The translations under genes were made by a program, and so were the position numbers. Below, one piece after another: positions 35,050 to 43,221 of a DNA stretch of 44,713 bases; the first letter of the stretch is position 1; each line of letters starts with the position of its first letter. Below the pieces are notes generated by a model, which was given only the letters and a program-made list of their open reading frames with translations, ran no database searches and was not told where the DNA came from. The DNA comes from Nocardia pseudovaccinii NBRC 100343 (lineage in GTDB: Bacteria; Actinomycetota; Actinomycetes; Mycobacteriales; Mycobacteriaceae). The stretch covers positions 1 through 44,713 of the forward strand of contig NZ_BDBY01000375.1 of NCBI RefSeq assembly GCF_001613225.1. Reading direction: 5' to 3'.

Positions 35050-36024
35050 TCAGCTATTTGCTCCCGTGCCGAATGTCTCGTCCAGGGAAGTGCCCAGCAA
35101 GGCGTCCGCCGGAGGCGGACCGATCTCCGCAGGTACCTCGTCGTCGGGATTCCACTCGTTGATTACCTTCGTATCCGCGACTGTCCACGTCCGCGGAACG
35201 TAGGTCTGGTCGTGGAGGATGATCTCCTCCTCGACGGAATATTCAAACCAGTAACCCTCCGGGTCCCGGAAGTACAGAGCGATATTGTGCCCGGGTCCGT
35301 GGCGCAGCGGACCCCACTCGATCTTGACATCGTTGGCTTCCAGCGCCGCAGCGGTCTGATAGAAGGCATCGACATTCTTCAGGCTGAATTGAAGATGATG
35401 CAGCCACGGCACCGGAGTACGCGCCAATACCACGTCGTGGTAAAGGTATCTGCCGGGTGACCGCATGAATCCCATAACCTGCACCCCGCTAGGGTCCAGG
35501 ATTCGGCTGGAGTAAAGCTGGCCGAGTATGTCGAGCATGAACTTCTCCTCGGCCTCGAAATCCGGCGCGCCCAATCCGACATGATCGGCCACCACCGGCT
35601 CGGGACCACCGGAATTCGGAGCTTCGATGAGATGCGCCACCGGGATCGGGGTACTGATTCCGGTCGTGAACTCGAGCTTGTGCCCAGCAGGCGTGTCGAA
35701 ACGGATCGACGAGGCACCTTCCCATTCGACGCTCTCGGCATGCTTGGTGATCCCGACTCCGGCGGACTGCAATCTGGTCGCAGCGGTGTCGAGCACCTTC
35801 TCATCGTGGACGAGGTAGCTGACGTGGTGCAGGCCGAACTCATCGCTGGGCTTGTACACCAACGAATACCTGTCCACGCCGTGCGCGCTGAGGTAATGAC
35901 TTCCGTCCGAAGCAGCGTGGACAAGAGTGAATCCGAGGCGCTCGGTGGCAAACCTCGCGGCCGCTTCGGGGTCTCTCGCATTCAGCGCGATGTAGTTCAC
36001 GCGCTCGATGCCAATGGGTGCCAC
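35050..36024 (-). CDS. Two-domain type I extradiol ring-cleavage dioxygenase
   Basis: A 324-residue VOC enzyme of the BphC/catechol 2,3-dioxygenase type. The C-terminal module has the Fe(II) ligands His148 (ADHVGLG), His210 (WLHHLQF) and Glu261 (GYWFEYS), with active-site His196 (YLYHDVV) and Tyr251 (ALYFRDPEG). The spacing fits recalled BphC positions His146, His210 and Glu260. It cleaves a catechol-like ring next to the diol using O2. An ATG-less longer start (GTG at 36054) is possible, but the GTG at 36024 follows AAGGAGG by eight bases and begins the usual VOC strand. It heads a leftward operon with FAH-family, SnoaL-like and NmrA-like genes. Substrate size is unknown. Confidence 0.9.
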   Translation of the reverse strand: MAPIGIERVNYIALNARDPEAAARFATERLGFTLVHAASDGSHYLSAHGVDRYSLVYKPSDEFGLHHVSYLVHDEKVLDTAATRLQSAGVGITKHAESVEWEGASSIRFDTPAGHKLEFTTGISTPIPVAHLIEAPNSGGPEPVVADHVGLGAPDFEAEEKFMLDILGQLYSSRILDPSGVQVMGFMRSPGRYLYHDVVLARTPVPWLHHLQFSLKNVDAFYQTAAALEANDVKIEWGPLRHGPGHNIALYFRDPEGYWFEYSVEEEIILHDQTYVPRTWTVADTKVINEWNPDDEVPAEIGPPPADALLGTSLDETFGTGANS

Positions 36025-36163
36025 AGTTATTGCCTCCTTGCCGGGGATTGCCACGTGTCGCAGACCCGACCCTGAACCTCACGCCGTGAAGCAGGTGCGC
36101 GACCACGCTCGGCTAGTTTACGATGACAGCAACTATTTGACAATATCGTAAGAAGGCGGGTCA

Positions 36164-36292
36164 CTAGTCGGATGTGTCGGTGGCCTCCGCCCTGCGCAGT
36201 CCCACCGTGCCGTTACCCAACTTGCGAGCCGCCCGACCACCAGCCACCAACTCCAGGACCTCGATGACCGAGGCGGCGACTACCGGGGACAC
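36164..36292 (-). CDS. Small possible ORF downstream of the aconitase gene
   Basis: A 42-residue frame from GTG 36292, 18 bp after the aconitase stop, preceded by AAAGG at a workable spacing, ending at TAG 36164. It reads SPVVAASVIEVLELVAGG and then a basic ARKLGNGTVGLRRAEATD. Third codon positions are strongly G/C, as in real genes of this organism. I do not recognise it; it may be a small co-translated protein or the eroded tail of an older gene. The rest of the 36025-36310 gap holds a TTTGACAATATCGT element (36136-36149) and no other gene. Confidence 0.3.
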   Translation of the reverse strand: MSPVVAASVIEVLELVAGGRAARKLGNGTVGLRRAEATDTSD

Positions 36293-36310
36293 AGCGGCCT
36301 TTCTCTCGGT

Positions 36311-38953
36311 TCACCGGCCGGTCAGCATTTGCCGGACGACGTATGGGAGGGTTCCGCCGTGGCGGAGGTAGTTGACTTCATTGCCGGTATCCAGCCGCAG
36401 TCGCAGCGGGATTCGCAGGGTCTGGCCTTCCTTCCGCTCGACACTTAGGTCGATTGTGTTGTCTCCAACGGTGATTCGATCCAGTCCTGTCAGGGTCAGT
36501 TCGTCGGTTCCGGTTAGTTCCAGGTCTCGGGTGGTGTTCCCGGCGGGGAGTTGCAGGGGTAGGACACCCATGCCGATGAGGTTGGTTCGGTGGATGCGTT
36601 CGAAGCTTTCGGCGATGACGGCGCGAACCCCGAGTAGCGCTTGGGCTTTCGCGGCCCAGTCACGGCTGGATCCGGCGCCGTAATTCTTGCCCGCCACGAT
36701 GACCAGCGGGATACCGGCGCGCTGATAGGTCGCGGCCGCGTCGAAGACAGGCTCGACCCGCGTCCGATCGGCGGTGTAAGCCCATGCGCCACGCCGTGTT
36801 TCATCGGCTTGGAGCAGCAGGTTGGCGATGTTCGGATTGGTGAACGCACCACGCAGCATGATTTCGTGATTGCTGCGGCGGGTGGAGTACTGGTTCAGAT
36901 CGCGCGGCGACACACCTCGCTCCAGCAGGTAGCGCCCGGCAGCGCTACCCCGGGGGATGGCGCCCGCTGGAGAGATGTGGTCGGTGGTGACATTGTCGCC
37001 GAGACGGAGCAGGACGCGGGTGGCGGTGATGTCGGCGCCGACGGTGGGTTCGGCGGATATTCCGGTCAGGTAGGGCGGTCGCTGGATGTAGGTGGAGTCG
37101 GGATCCCAGGCGAAGCGGATGCCGCCGGGGCCGGTGAGTTCGCGCCAGTGGCGGGTGCCGTGCCGCAGGGTTTCCGCGTTGGCGCGGAACATCTCCGGCT
37201 GGACCACTTGCTCGACCACCTTGGCCACCTCGGCGTCGTCGGGCCAGAGCTCGCGCAGGAAGACCGGGCGGCCGTCGTGGTCGTAACCCAGTGGTGTGGT
37301 GTCGAAGTCGTGCAGGATCGTGCCGGTGAGTGCGTAGGCGATGACCAGTGGTGGAGAGGCCAGGTATGCCAGGGATATCTGTGGGTTGATGCGGCCGCCG
37401 AAGTTGCGGTTGCCGGACACGACCGCGGTGGGTTCGAAGCCGTCGGCGGTCAGTCCGGCGAGGCGCGGGTGCAGCCCGCCGGAATTGCCGATGCAGGTCA
37501 TGCATCCGAACCCGACAATGTCGAACCCGGTGGCCGACAGCGCGGGCAGCAGCCCGGCCCGGTCCAGATAGTCCTGGACCACACGTGAACCGGGTGAGAG
37601 GGAGGTCTTGACCCACGGCTTGGATGTCAGGCCCCGCTCGGCGGCGCGCTGGGCGAGCAGACCGGCTTGCACCATCAGGGCGGGGTTGGCGGTGTTGGTG
37701 CAGCTGGTGATCGACGCGATCGCGACAGCACCCGGCGGGACCGGTTCGCCGAATACGCCCGGGACCGGCTCCTGCGGCCGGGCGGCGGCGGTGAAGGACT
37801 CGGGCACACGCGAGAGCGGGACCCGTTCGTGCGGCATGCGGGGTCCGGCCAGACTCGGTTCGACGGTACCGAGGTCCAGAGCGAGTGTTTCGTCGTAGCG
37901 CGGCACCGGATCGGTCGCGGTTCGGTACAGCCCTTGGGTGCGAAGGTAGGTACCGACGACGGCACGGTGTTCCTCGGTGCGTGCGCTGAGCTGCAGGTAG
38001 CGCATGGCCTCGTCGTCGAAGGGAAAGAACGCGCAGGTGGCGCCGTATTCGGGTGCCATGTTCGACACCGCGGCGCGCGCCGCCCACCCCAGCTCAGCCG
38101 CTCCTGGCCCGATGAATTCCACGAACTTGTCCACCACACCGTGTTCGCGCAGCAATGCGGTCAGAGTGAGCGCCAGATCGGTCGCGGTGACCCCGCTGCG
38201 CAGCTGCCCGGTCAGATGCACGCCCACAACGGTCGGGAACCGGATGGCGACCGGTTCGCCGACCATCGCGGCTTGGGCTTGCAGGCCGCCCACTCCCCAG
38301 CCGAGCACGCCGATCGAGTTGATCATCGGCGTATGACTGTCGGTGGCCACAAGCACATCCGGATGCAACAGCGGCGGATTCACCCGCTCGTCGGTCCAGA
38401 CGACCTGGGCCAGGGCTTCCATGTTGACTTGGTGGATGATGCCGGTTGCGGGCGGGATGACCCGGAAGTTCGGCAGGCTCTGCTCGGCCCATTTGATGAA
38501 CTGGTACCGCTCCCGGTTGCGCCGGAAGTCGATCGTCAGGTTCGCCTCCAGTGCCGAGGCGGTTGCGTACTCCTCCACGATCACCGAATGGTCGACGGTC
38601 AGATCGACCGGGATCGTCGGACCGACCCGGGATGGATCCCCACCCAGTTCTGCCACCGCGTCGCGCATACCCGCGAAGTCGGCCAAAGCGGGCAGACAGG
38701 TGGTGTCGTGCAACATGATCCGGTTCGGATGCACCGGAATCTCGCAATCGTCACCGGTCCGCAGCGCGCGTGCCAGCGCGGCCGCGAGCCGATCGGGCGC
38801 CCGGCGTGCCACGTTCTCCAGCAGGATCCGCGTGAGGTAGGGCAACTCGGCCAACTGCTCCGCGGAGAGCAGGGCTGCCAATGGCAGGTACCGGTAGCTG
38901 CGATCGCCGACCGTCAACTCGGCGATCGCTGCGGTCTGGGACGTGGAAACCAT
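36311..38953 (-). CDS. Aconitase family hydratase (AcnA-type)
   Basis: An 880-residue 4Fe-4S hydro-lyase with a complete aconitase layout. The three cluster cysteines are in SITSCTNTANP and GCMTCIGNSGG, VDHSVIVEEY and DSHTPMINSIGVLGWGVGG lie in the N-terminal half, and the swivelling C-terminal domain has GAGSSRDWAAKAQALLG and FERIHRTNLIGMGVLPL. Housekeeping actinobacterial AcnA is, from memory, nearer 930-945 residues, so this looks like a shorter paralogue for another 2-hydroxy-tricarboxylate, such as methylcitrate or an alkyl-citrate. The ATG has no ribosome binding site, but a TACAAT hexamer lies 8 bp upstream, so the mRNA is probably leaderless. It is divergent from the MFS-lactonase pair, which suggests shared control. 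Confidence 0.88.
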   Translation of the reverse strand: MVSTSQTAAIAELTVGDRSYRYLPLAALLSAEQLAELPYLTRILLENVARRAPDRLAAALARALRTGDDCEIPVHPNRIMLHDTTCLPALADFAGMRDAVAELGGDPSRVGPTIPVDLTVDHSVIVEEYATASALEANLTIDFRRNRERYQFIKWAEQSLPNFRVIPPATGIIHQVNMEALAQVVWTDERVNPPLLHPDVLVATDSHTPMINSIGVLGWGVGGLQAQAAMVGEPVAIRFPTVVGVHLTGQLRSGVTATDLALTLTALLREHGVVDKFVEFIGPGAAELGWAARAAVSNMAPEYGATCAFFPFDDEAMRYLQLSARTEEHRAVVGTYLRTQGLYRTATDPVPRYDETLALDLGTVEPSLAGPRMPHERVPLSRVPESFTAAARPQEPVPGVFGEPVPPGAVAIASITSCTNTANPALMVQAGLLAQRAAERGLTSKPWVKTSLSPGSRVVQDYLDRAGLLPALSATGFDIVGFGCMTCIGNSGGLHPRLAGLTADGFEPTAVVSGNRNFGGRINPQISLAYLASPPLVIAYALTGTILHDFDTTPLGYDHDGRPVFLRELWPDDAEVAKVVEQVVQPEMFRANAETLRHGTRHWRELTGPGGIRFAWDPDSTYIQRPPYLTGISAEPTVGADITATRVLLRLGDNVTTDHISPAGAIPRGSAAGRYLLERGVSPRDLNQYSTRRSNHEIMLRGAFTNPNIANLLLQADETRRGAWAYTADRTRVEPVFDAAATYQRAGIPLVIVAGKNYGAGSSRDWAAKAQALLGVRAVIAESFERIHRTNLIGMGVLPLQLPAGNTTRDLELTGTDELTLTGLDRITVGDNTIDLSVERKEGQTLRIPLRLRLDTGNEVNYLRHGGTLPYVVRQMLTGR

Positions 38954-38961
38954 GAACCAAG

Positions 38962-38967
38962 ATTGTA
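38962..38967 (-). promoter_or_regulatory. -10 box of a probable leaderless aconitase promoter
   Basis: TACAAT on the minus strand, 8 bp before the ATG at 38953, places the start point at or next to the A of ATG. A clear -35 is not seen; TTGTAT is present but only 15 bp away. Confidence 0.45.
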
Positions 38968-39005
38968 CTAATCATCTGAAAAATACAATATTTGGTCACG
39001 AAATC

Positions 39006-39042
39006 TTGACTCACCAGGTGACTGGCGTCATATTGTTTCAAT
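39006..39042 (+). promoter_or_regulatory. Promoter of the MFS-lactonase operon with overlapping palindrome
   Basis: TTGACT (39006-39011), 17 bp, CATATT (39029-39034). The -10 is overlapped by ATTGTTTCAAT (39032-39042), a 4-bp-arm palindrome, a suitable place for repression by the GntR-type regulator encoded at the end of the operon. Confidence 0.5.
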
Positions 39043-39095
39043 CACATCGTCGAGACAATCGCTCGGCGAAGCTGTTCCAGATCTGAGGTTCAACC

Positions 39096-40427
39096 GTGGC
39101 GATCAGCGCCGATTCGCTGGAGACGTCGACGGTCCGCACGGTCATGTGGCGGATCATCCCGTTCGTCTTCCTGCTCTACGTCATCAACTACATCGACCGC
39201 GCCAATATCGGCTATGCCGGGCTGCAGATGAACAAGGAACTGCAGCTGTCCAGCAGCGCCTTCGGGCTGGCCGCAGGCCTGTTCTTCATCGGGTACTTCC
39301 TGTTCGAGGTGCCGAGCAACATGGCCTTGGCGCGATTCGGCGCCCGCAAGTGGATCGCCCGAATCCTGATCAGCTGGGGACTCGTCGCCGCGCTGATGGC
39401 TTTCGCGCAGAACGACATTCAGTTATACGTTCTGCGTTTCCTGCTCGGCGTGGCCGAGGCCGGGTTCTTTCCCGGTATCATCGTCTACCTGACCTACTGG
39501 TTCCGCTCCCGCGAATTAGCCACCGCCACAGCCCTTTTCACGGCTGCCATCCCGGTCTCCTACATCATCGCCTCACCGCTGAGCACCTTCATCCTCGACC
39601 ACGTGCACTGGTCCGGAATCAGCGGCTGGCGCTGGATGCTGCTGCTCGAAGCGCTGCCAGCGGTGGGTCTGGGATTCATCTGCTATCTGGCGCTGGTCGA
39701 GCGACCGCAGGACGCGAAATGGCTTACCCCGCAACAGAAGCAGTGGCTCACCACCGAACTCGAAGCCGAGCACGCCACCAGTCCCGACCGCGCGCATCTG
39801 AGCACCTGGAAAGCGCTGACCAACCCCAAGGTGCTGTACCTGGCGGTCATCTACTTCGCCTACCAAGCCGGATCGCTCGGCATCGGCTACTGGATGCCCC
39901 AGATCGTGAAAGGGTTCTCCACGACGCTCACCAACACTCAAGTCGGCCTGATCGGCATGATTCCCTACCTCGTCGCCACCGTCGCGATGATCTGGTGGTC
40001 GCGCCGCTCCGACCGCACCGGAGAACGCAAGCGCCACACCTATATTCCGCTCGGCGTCGGCGCTGTCGCGATGCTCGCCGCCGGACTGGCCGGATCGCCG
40101 GTGCTGGCCGTGGTCTGCATCAGCCTCGCGCTGGCCGGGCTCTATGCCTTCAAGGCGCCGTTCTGGGCGGTGCCCACCCTGTTCCTCACGCGAGCGACCG
40201 CGGCGGTCGCGGTGGCCGCGGTCAACTCGGTCGGCAATCTCGGCGGATTCGTCGGACCGTACGCGATCGGCGTGATCAAGGACACCACCCACAGCAAGAC
40301 CGGTGGACTGATCTTCCTCAGCGCGCTGGTCTTCATCGCCTTCGTCATGGCGACCCTGATCCGGCTTCGTACCAACGACCATGCGCGAGCGACGGTACCC
40401 GTAACCGAGACCACCCAACAACGTTGA
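39096..40427 (+). CDS. MFS transporter, anion:cation symporter (ACS) type
   Basis: A 443-residue 12-helix carrier with the ACS signature INYIDRANIGYAGLQM in the first helix and loop ALARFGARKWIAR between helices 2 and 3; its middle loop contains LVERPQDAKWLTPQQKQW. These carriers import hexuronates, hydroxyphenylacetates, tricarballylate and related organic acids. It begins at a GTG after GAGG and is followed after 11 bp by the lactonase gene, so the two form an operon. The neighbours (an aconitase paralogue and a secreted lactonase) point to a hydroxy di- or tricarboxylic acid as substrate. It is not closely alike to the MFS at 29529 beyond family level. Confidence 0.9.
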   Translation: MAISADSLETSTVRTVMWRIIPFVFLLYVINYIDRANIGYAGLQMNKELQLSSSAFGLAAGLFFIGYFLFEVPSNMALARFGARKWIARILISWGLVAALMAFAQNDIQLYVLRFLLGVAEAGFFPGIIVYLTYWFRSRELATATALFTAAIPVSYIIASPLSTFILDHVHWSGISGWRWMLLLEALPAVGLGFICYLALVERPQDAKWLTPQQKQWLTTELEAEHATSPDRAHLSTWKALTNPKVLYLAVIYFAYQAGSLGIGYWMPQIVKGFSTTLTNTQVGLIGMIPYLVATVAMIWWSRRSDRTGERKRHTYIPLGVGAVAMLAAGLAGSPVLAVVCISLALAGLYAFKAPFWAVPTLFLTRATAAVAVAAVNSVGNLGGFVGPYAIGVIKDTTHSKTGGLIFLSALVFIAFVMATLIRLRTNDHARATVPVTETTQQR

Positions 40428-40438
40428 CCAGGAAATAC

Positions 40439-41626
40439 ATGCGACCGCTCACTCGCCGCACAATGATCGCGGCAGCCACTGGAGTTGCGGGCACCATGCT
40501 CGTCAACGCTTGTGCCACCACCGAGAAGAGTCAGGAGAACAAAACCGTGATCGCCTATGTCGGATCCCGCACGACGGTCGAACGTCAAGCACGCGGGAAA
40601 GGCATCAGCGTCTATTCGATCGACAAGCAGACCGGTCAGTGGACCTTGACCCAGCTCGTGGAAACGGTCAATCCGAGCTTCCTGACTCTGGACCGCACCC
40701 AGCGTTACCTCTACGCGGTACACGGCGATGGCAACACCGTGAGCGCGTACGCGATCGATCCCGCCAACGGAACGCTGCGCGCCCTGAACGAACAGGACAC
40801 CGGCGGCAAGAATCCAGCACATATCGTGACGGACCCGGACAACCGATTCGTTCTCATCAGCAACCACTCCAGTGGGTCGGTGGCCACGCTACCGATCCTG
40901 GCCGACGGCAGCCTCGGACCACTCGCTGGCAAATTCGAACCCCAAGGCACCCCCGGACCACACCGAACCGACCAGACCGGGTCGAAACCACACCAAGCCG
41001 TATTCGATCCGTCGGGCCGATTCGTGGTGGTTCCAGACAAGGGTCTCGATCGAATCTTCGTGGCGCACTTGGATACCGCGACGGGACAGCTGACGGGGGT
41101 GAACTCGATCGCCACCCGTGAAGCAACCGGGCCCAGGCACATCGCATTCCACCCCCACCTGCCGTACCTGTACAGCATCGACGAGCTGCGTTCCACGGTC
41201 ACCACATACCACTGGGACGAGGGGCGACTAGAACCACGACAGATCCTGCCCAGCACCGACCCCACCTGCACCGGCGACACACGAGGCGGCGAGATCCTCG
41301 TCGGATCCGACGGCACCTTCGTCTACGCCACCAACCGCAGCGGCGCGGGCGATGCAACCCCGGGCGGACCCGATCCCGACACGACCGGAATCTACCGCGT
41401 AGACCCCGAAACCGGGCTGCTGACGGCGGCCAGCTGGCAGTCCACCCAGGGAATCCGTCCTCGTTTCGCCTGCTTCGGACCCGACCACAAGAGTTTCTAC
41501 GCCGCCAACGAGCGCACCGATACCATCGTCGAATTCCGAACCGACGGTGCGAAACTCACTCCCACCGGCCAGGTCGTCGCGACCGGGTCACCGGTCTGCA
41601 TCACCTTTCTCGCCCTGAACTCCTGA
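40439..41626 (+). CDS. Tat-exported lipoprotein of the lactonase (7-bladed propeller) family
   Basis: A 395-residue protein with a twin-arginine signal (LTRRTMIAAATG), a short hydrophobic stretch and a lipobox LVNAC at residues about 21-25, so it is probably folded in the cytoplasm, exported by Tat and lipid-anchored outside the membrane. The mature part is a seven-bladed beta-propeller of the 6-phosphogluconolactonase/3-carboxymuconate-cyclase group: repeated YLYAVHG, FVVVPDKGLDRIFV, HPHLPYLYSI and FVYATNRS units. Known members open lactones. The ATG follows CAGGAAA. Export outside the cell with a permease gene upstream suggests that an outside lactone is opened and the free acid taken in. 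Its 3' end overlaps the convergent GntR gene by 39 bp. Confidence 0.87.
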   Translation: MRPLTRRTMIAAATGVAGTMLVNACATTEKSQENKTVIAYVGSRTTVERQARGKGISVYSIDKQTGQWTLTQLVETVNPSFLTLDRTQRYLYAVHGDGNTVSAYAIDPANGTLRALNEQDTGGKNPAHIVTDPDNRFVLISNHSSGSVATLPILADGSLGPLAGKFEPQGTPGPHRTDQTGSKPHQAVFDPSGRFVVVPDKGLDRIFVAHLDTATGQLTGVNSIATREATGPRHIAFHPHLPYLYSIDELRSTVTTYHWDEGRLEPRQILPSTDPTCTGDTRGGEILVGSDGTFVYATNRSGAGDATPGGPDPDTTGIYRVDPETGLLTAASWQSTQGIRPRFACFGPDHKSFYAANERTDTIVEFRTDGAKLTPTGQVVATGSPVCITFLALNS

Positions 41627-42505
41627 CCGGTCACCAGCACTGGGCAGCCCGGTCTTCACTCCGCGAACGGCATCCAGATGATGCCGCAGGAAATCCGCGG
41701 CCTTCTCCAACTCCCCCGCCTCCACCAGGTCGAGCAGCATCAGATGCTCCTTGGCCTGGTGGACCAGCCGGGCGCGGTCGGTCTGGTAGCGATACTCCAG
41801 CAGTCGCCGTACCCGATTCACCCGCCGCACCGAATCCAGCAGATAGCTGTTCCCCGAGCAGCCGGCCAACATCTCATGGAATCCCGAATTGATCCGAAAC
41901 AGTTCATCTTTCGGCAGCAACACCACATCACCATGCAGCAGCCGCTCCTGCTGCTCACGATGACGAGCAAACGCCTCGGCATCCGGCGTGAATCCAGGTT
42001 CGAGAAGCCCGGCAGGCTCGACGATCATGCGGAACCGGTAACTTTGATCGTGCGCGTCCGTGGTCGACAGCAGCCGCTGGAACTCCCAGCCCCGCCCCTG
42101 CCGACGACGGATCAAATCCTCGGCTTCCATCCTGCCCAGCACCCGATTCGCCTGCAGAACCGTCAATCCGTATCGCCGCGACACCTCCGCAGTAGTGAAC
42201 TCCCCCGTGAACCCACCGCTCAGATAATCCTCACCGATCCGGAAATATGCCTGCTCCTGCACATCCTGCCCTGCAGGCAACTCCGCATACCGAAGATCCA
42301 CGGCCGGCCGGTTCAGGAAATATCCCCGGTTCGGCTCCTGCCGCACCAACCCGTACTCGGCGAGAGCAGCCAACGCCTTCCGCACCGGCGACCGCGACAC
42401 ACCCAGCGAGTCCGCCAACCACTGCTCCGGCACATGCCCGCCCTCGGCCACCTCCGAATGACGCAGCAGATCCACGATCTGCATCACCAACCCCGTCGCA
42501 GCCAT
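41588..42505 (-). CDS. GntR family transcriptional regulator (FCD type)
   Basis: A 305-residue regulator: winged helix-turn-helix at residues about 8-62 (VPEQWLADSLGVSRSPVRK, then LAEYGLVRQEPNRGYFLN). A second winged-helix-like block follows around ELPAG...TAEVSRRYGLTVLQA, and then an all-helical ligand domain resembling FCD with FRINSGFHEMLAG and AKEHLMLLDLVEAGELEKA. The ATG at 42505 lies after GAGGTGAGG; in-frame ATGs at 42541 and 42583 are less well placed. It faces the lactonase gene tail-to-tail and overlaps it by 39 bp, so the transcripts are antisense to each other there. It is the likely regulator of the transporter, lactonase and aconitase genes. An extra DNA-binding-like block makes it longer than FadR-type proteins. 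Confidence 0.86.
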   Translation of the reverse strand: MAATGLVMQIVDLLRHSEVAEGGHVPEQWLADSLGVSRSPVRKALAALAEYGLVRQEPNRGYFLNRPAVDLRYAELPAGQDVQEQAYFRIGEDYLSGGFTGEFTTAEVSRRYGLTVLQANRVLGRMEAEDLIRRRQGRGWEFQRLLSTTDAHDQSYRFRMIVEPAGLLEPGFTPDAEAFARHREQQERLLHGDVVLLPKDELFRINSGFHEMLAGCSGNSYLLDSVRRVNRVRRLLEYRYQTDRARLVHQAKEHLMLLDLVEAGELEKAADFLRHHLDAVRGVKTGLPSAGDRSGVQGEKGDADR

Positions 42506-43221
42506 CCTCACCTCAACTAGCGGGAACCCGTATGGGGTCATCGTATCCACCCCCGCTCCCCGACCAGCGGATGCGCACGGCATGGCCGTTCAGACTGTTC
42601 GCAAATGGTGAGCGGATCGACTACGAGCGGTCCCGGCTCGAGGGCGTTCTCCAGTCACGGCGAGCTTCGAGCCGCAGCGCTTCCCGGCTTGGCCCACCAC
42701 GCCGGAGCTCGGGTTCCTCACCGAAATCGGCCAAAACAAAACACGATTCGCCACCGACCAAGCGTTGAGGCCGACACCACCCAGTCGGCGCCCTCACCCA
42801 AGAACGCGCCTACTACCAGCACGACAACGCTACGAGAATGCTCCGGCGGCAACCCGGTCGGCTTTCACATGCCGTCGAATCCGAATTCGCCGCACGATAG
42901 CGATATAACGGCGACACCAACACTCAGGCGACAACAATTGCACAACATTCAGTCAAATCACAGTACCACCAACGGATTACACGATAGCAACAGACCCGAC
43001 AAGATGTTTGACCTCTGTTTGCTCGTGGCCTATGGCGATCAGGAGCAATAACTCTTGAACACGCCGATGTGTCACGTGCGAACCGATGTTCGGCTATAAG
43101 TCCCCTGTCGCGCATCGAGGACATCTGACTCACCAGAGATCCGCTCCCGGCTTGCGCCCGCTACGCCAACCGAGCTGCTTACTGGTGTAATCGCCGCCAG
43201 AGACCGGCCTCGGTCCACACG
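42506..43221. other. Gene-free stretch between the GntR gene and the HNH gene
   Basis: No intact gene is seen in this 716-bp stretch. It contains an eroded IS110-like segment (42677-42880) and, from about 42900 to 43110, AT-richer DNA without recognisable coding. It appears to be an insertion graveyard next to the catabolic region. Confidence 0.5.
42677..42880 (+). pseudogene. Degraded IS110-family transposase fragment
   Basis: Pieces of the C-terminal transposase_20 region are seen in different frames: ALPGLAHHAGARV from 42677, then FLTEIGQNKTRFATDQALR from 42714, then RAYYQHDNATRMLRR near 42806. In intact IS110 transposases the first two form one run (LPGLG..GARVLAEIGDD..RFA). At least two frame changes show that it is dead. 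The ends and inverted features are not recognisable. The similarity is from memory of the family. Confidence 0.45.

Noticed and set aside
38970..38995. Possible further copy of the shared dyad near the aconitase promoter (TACAATATTTGGTC)
   Set aside because: Only about half the positions agree without gaps, so it was left out of the regulon set.
39146..41626. A very long open frame (over 800 codons) running across the transporter and the lactonase
   Set aside because: Its first 1.3 kb is out of frame with the clear MFS protein and low-complexity; only the part after ATG 40439 is the real lactonase.
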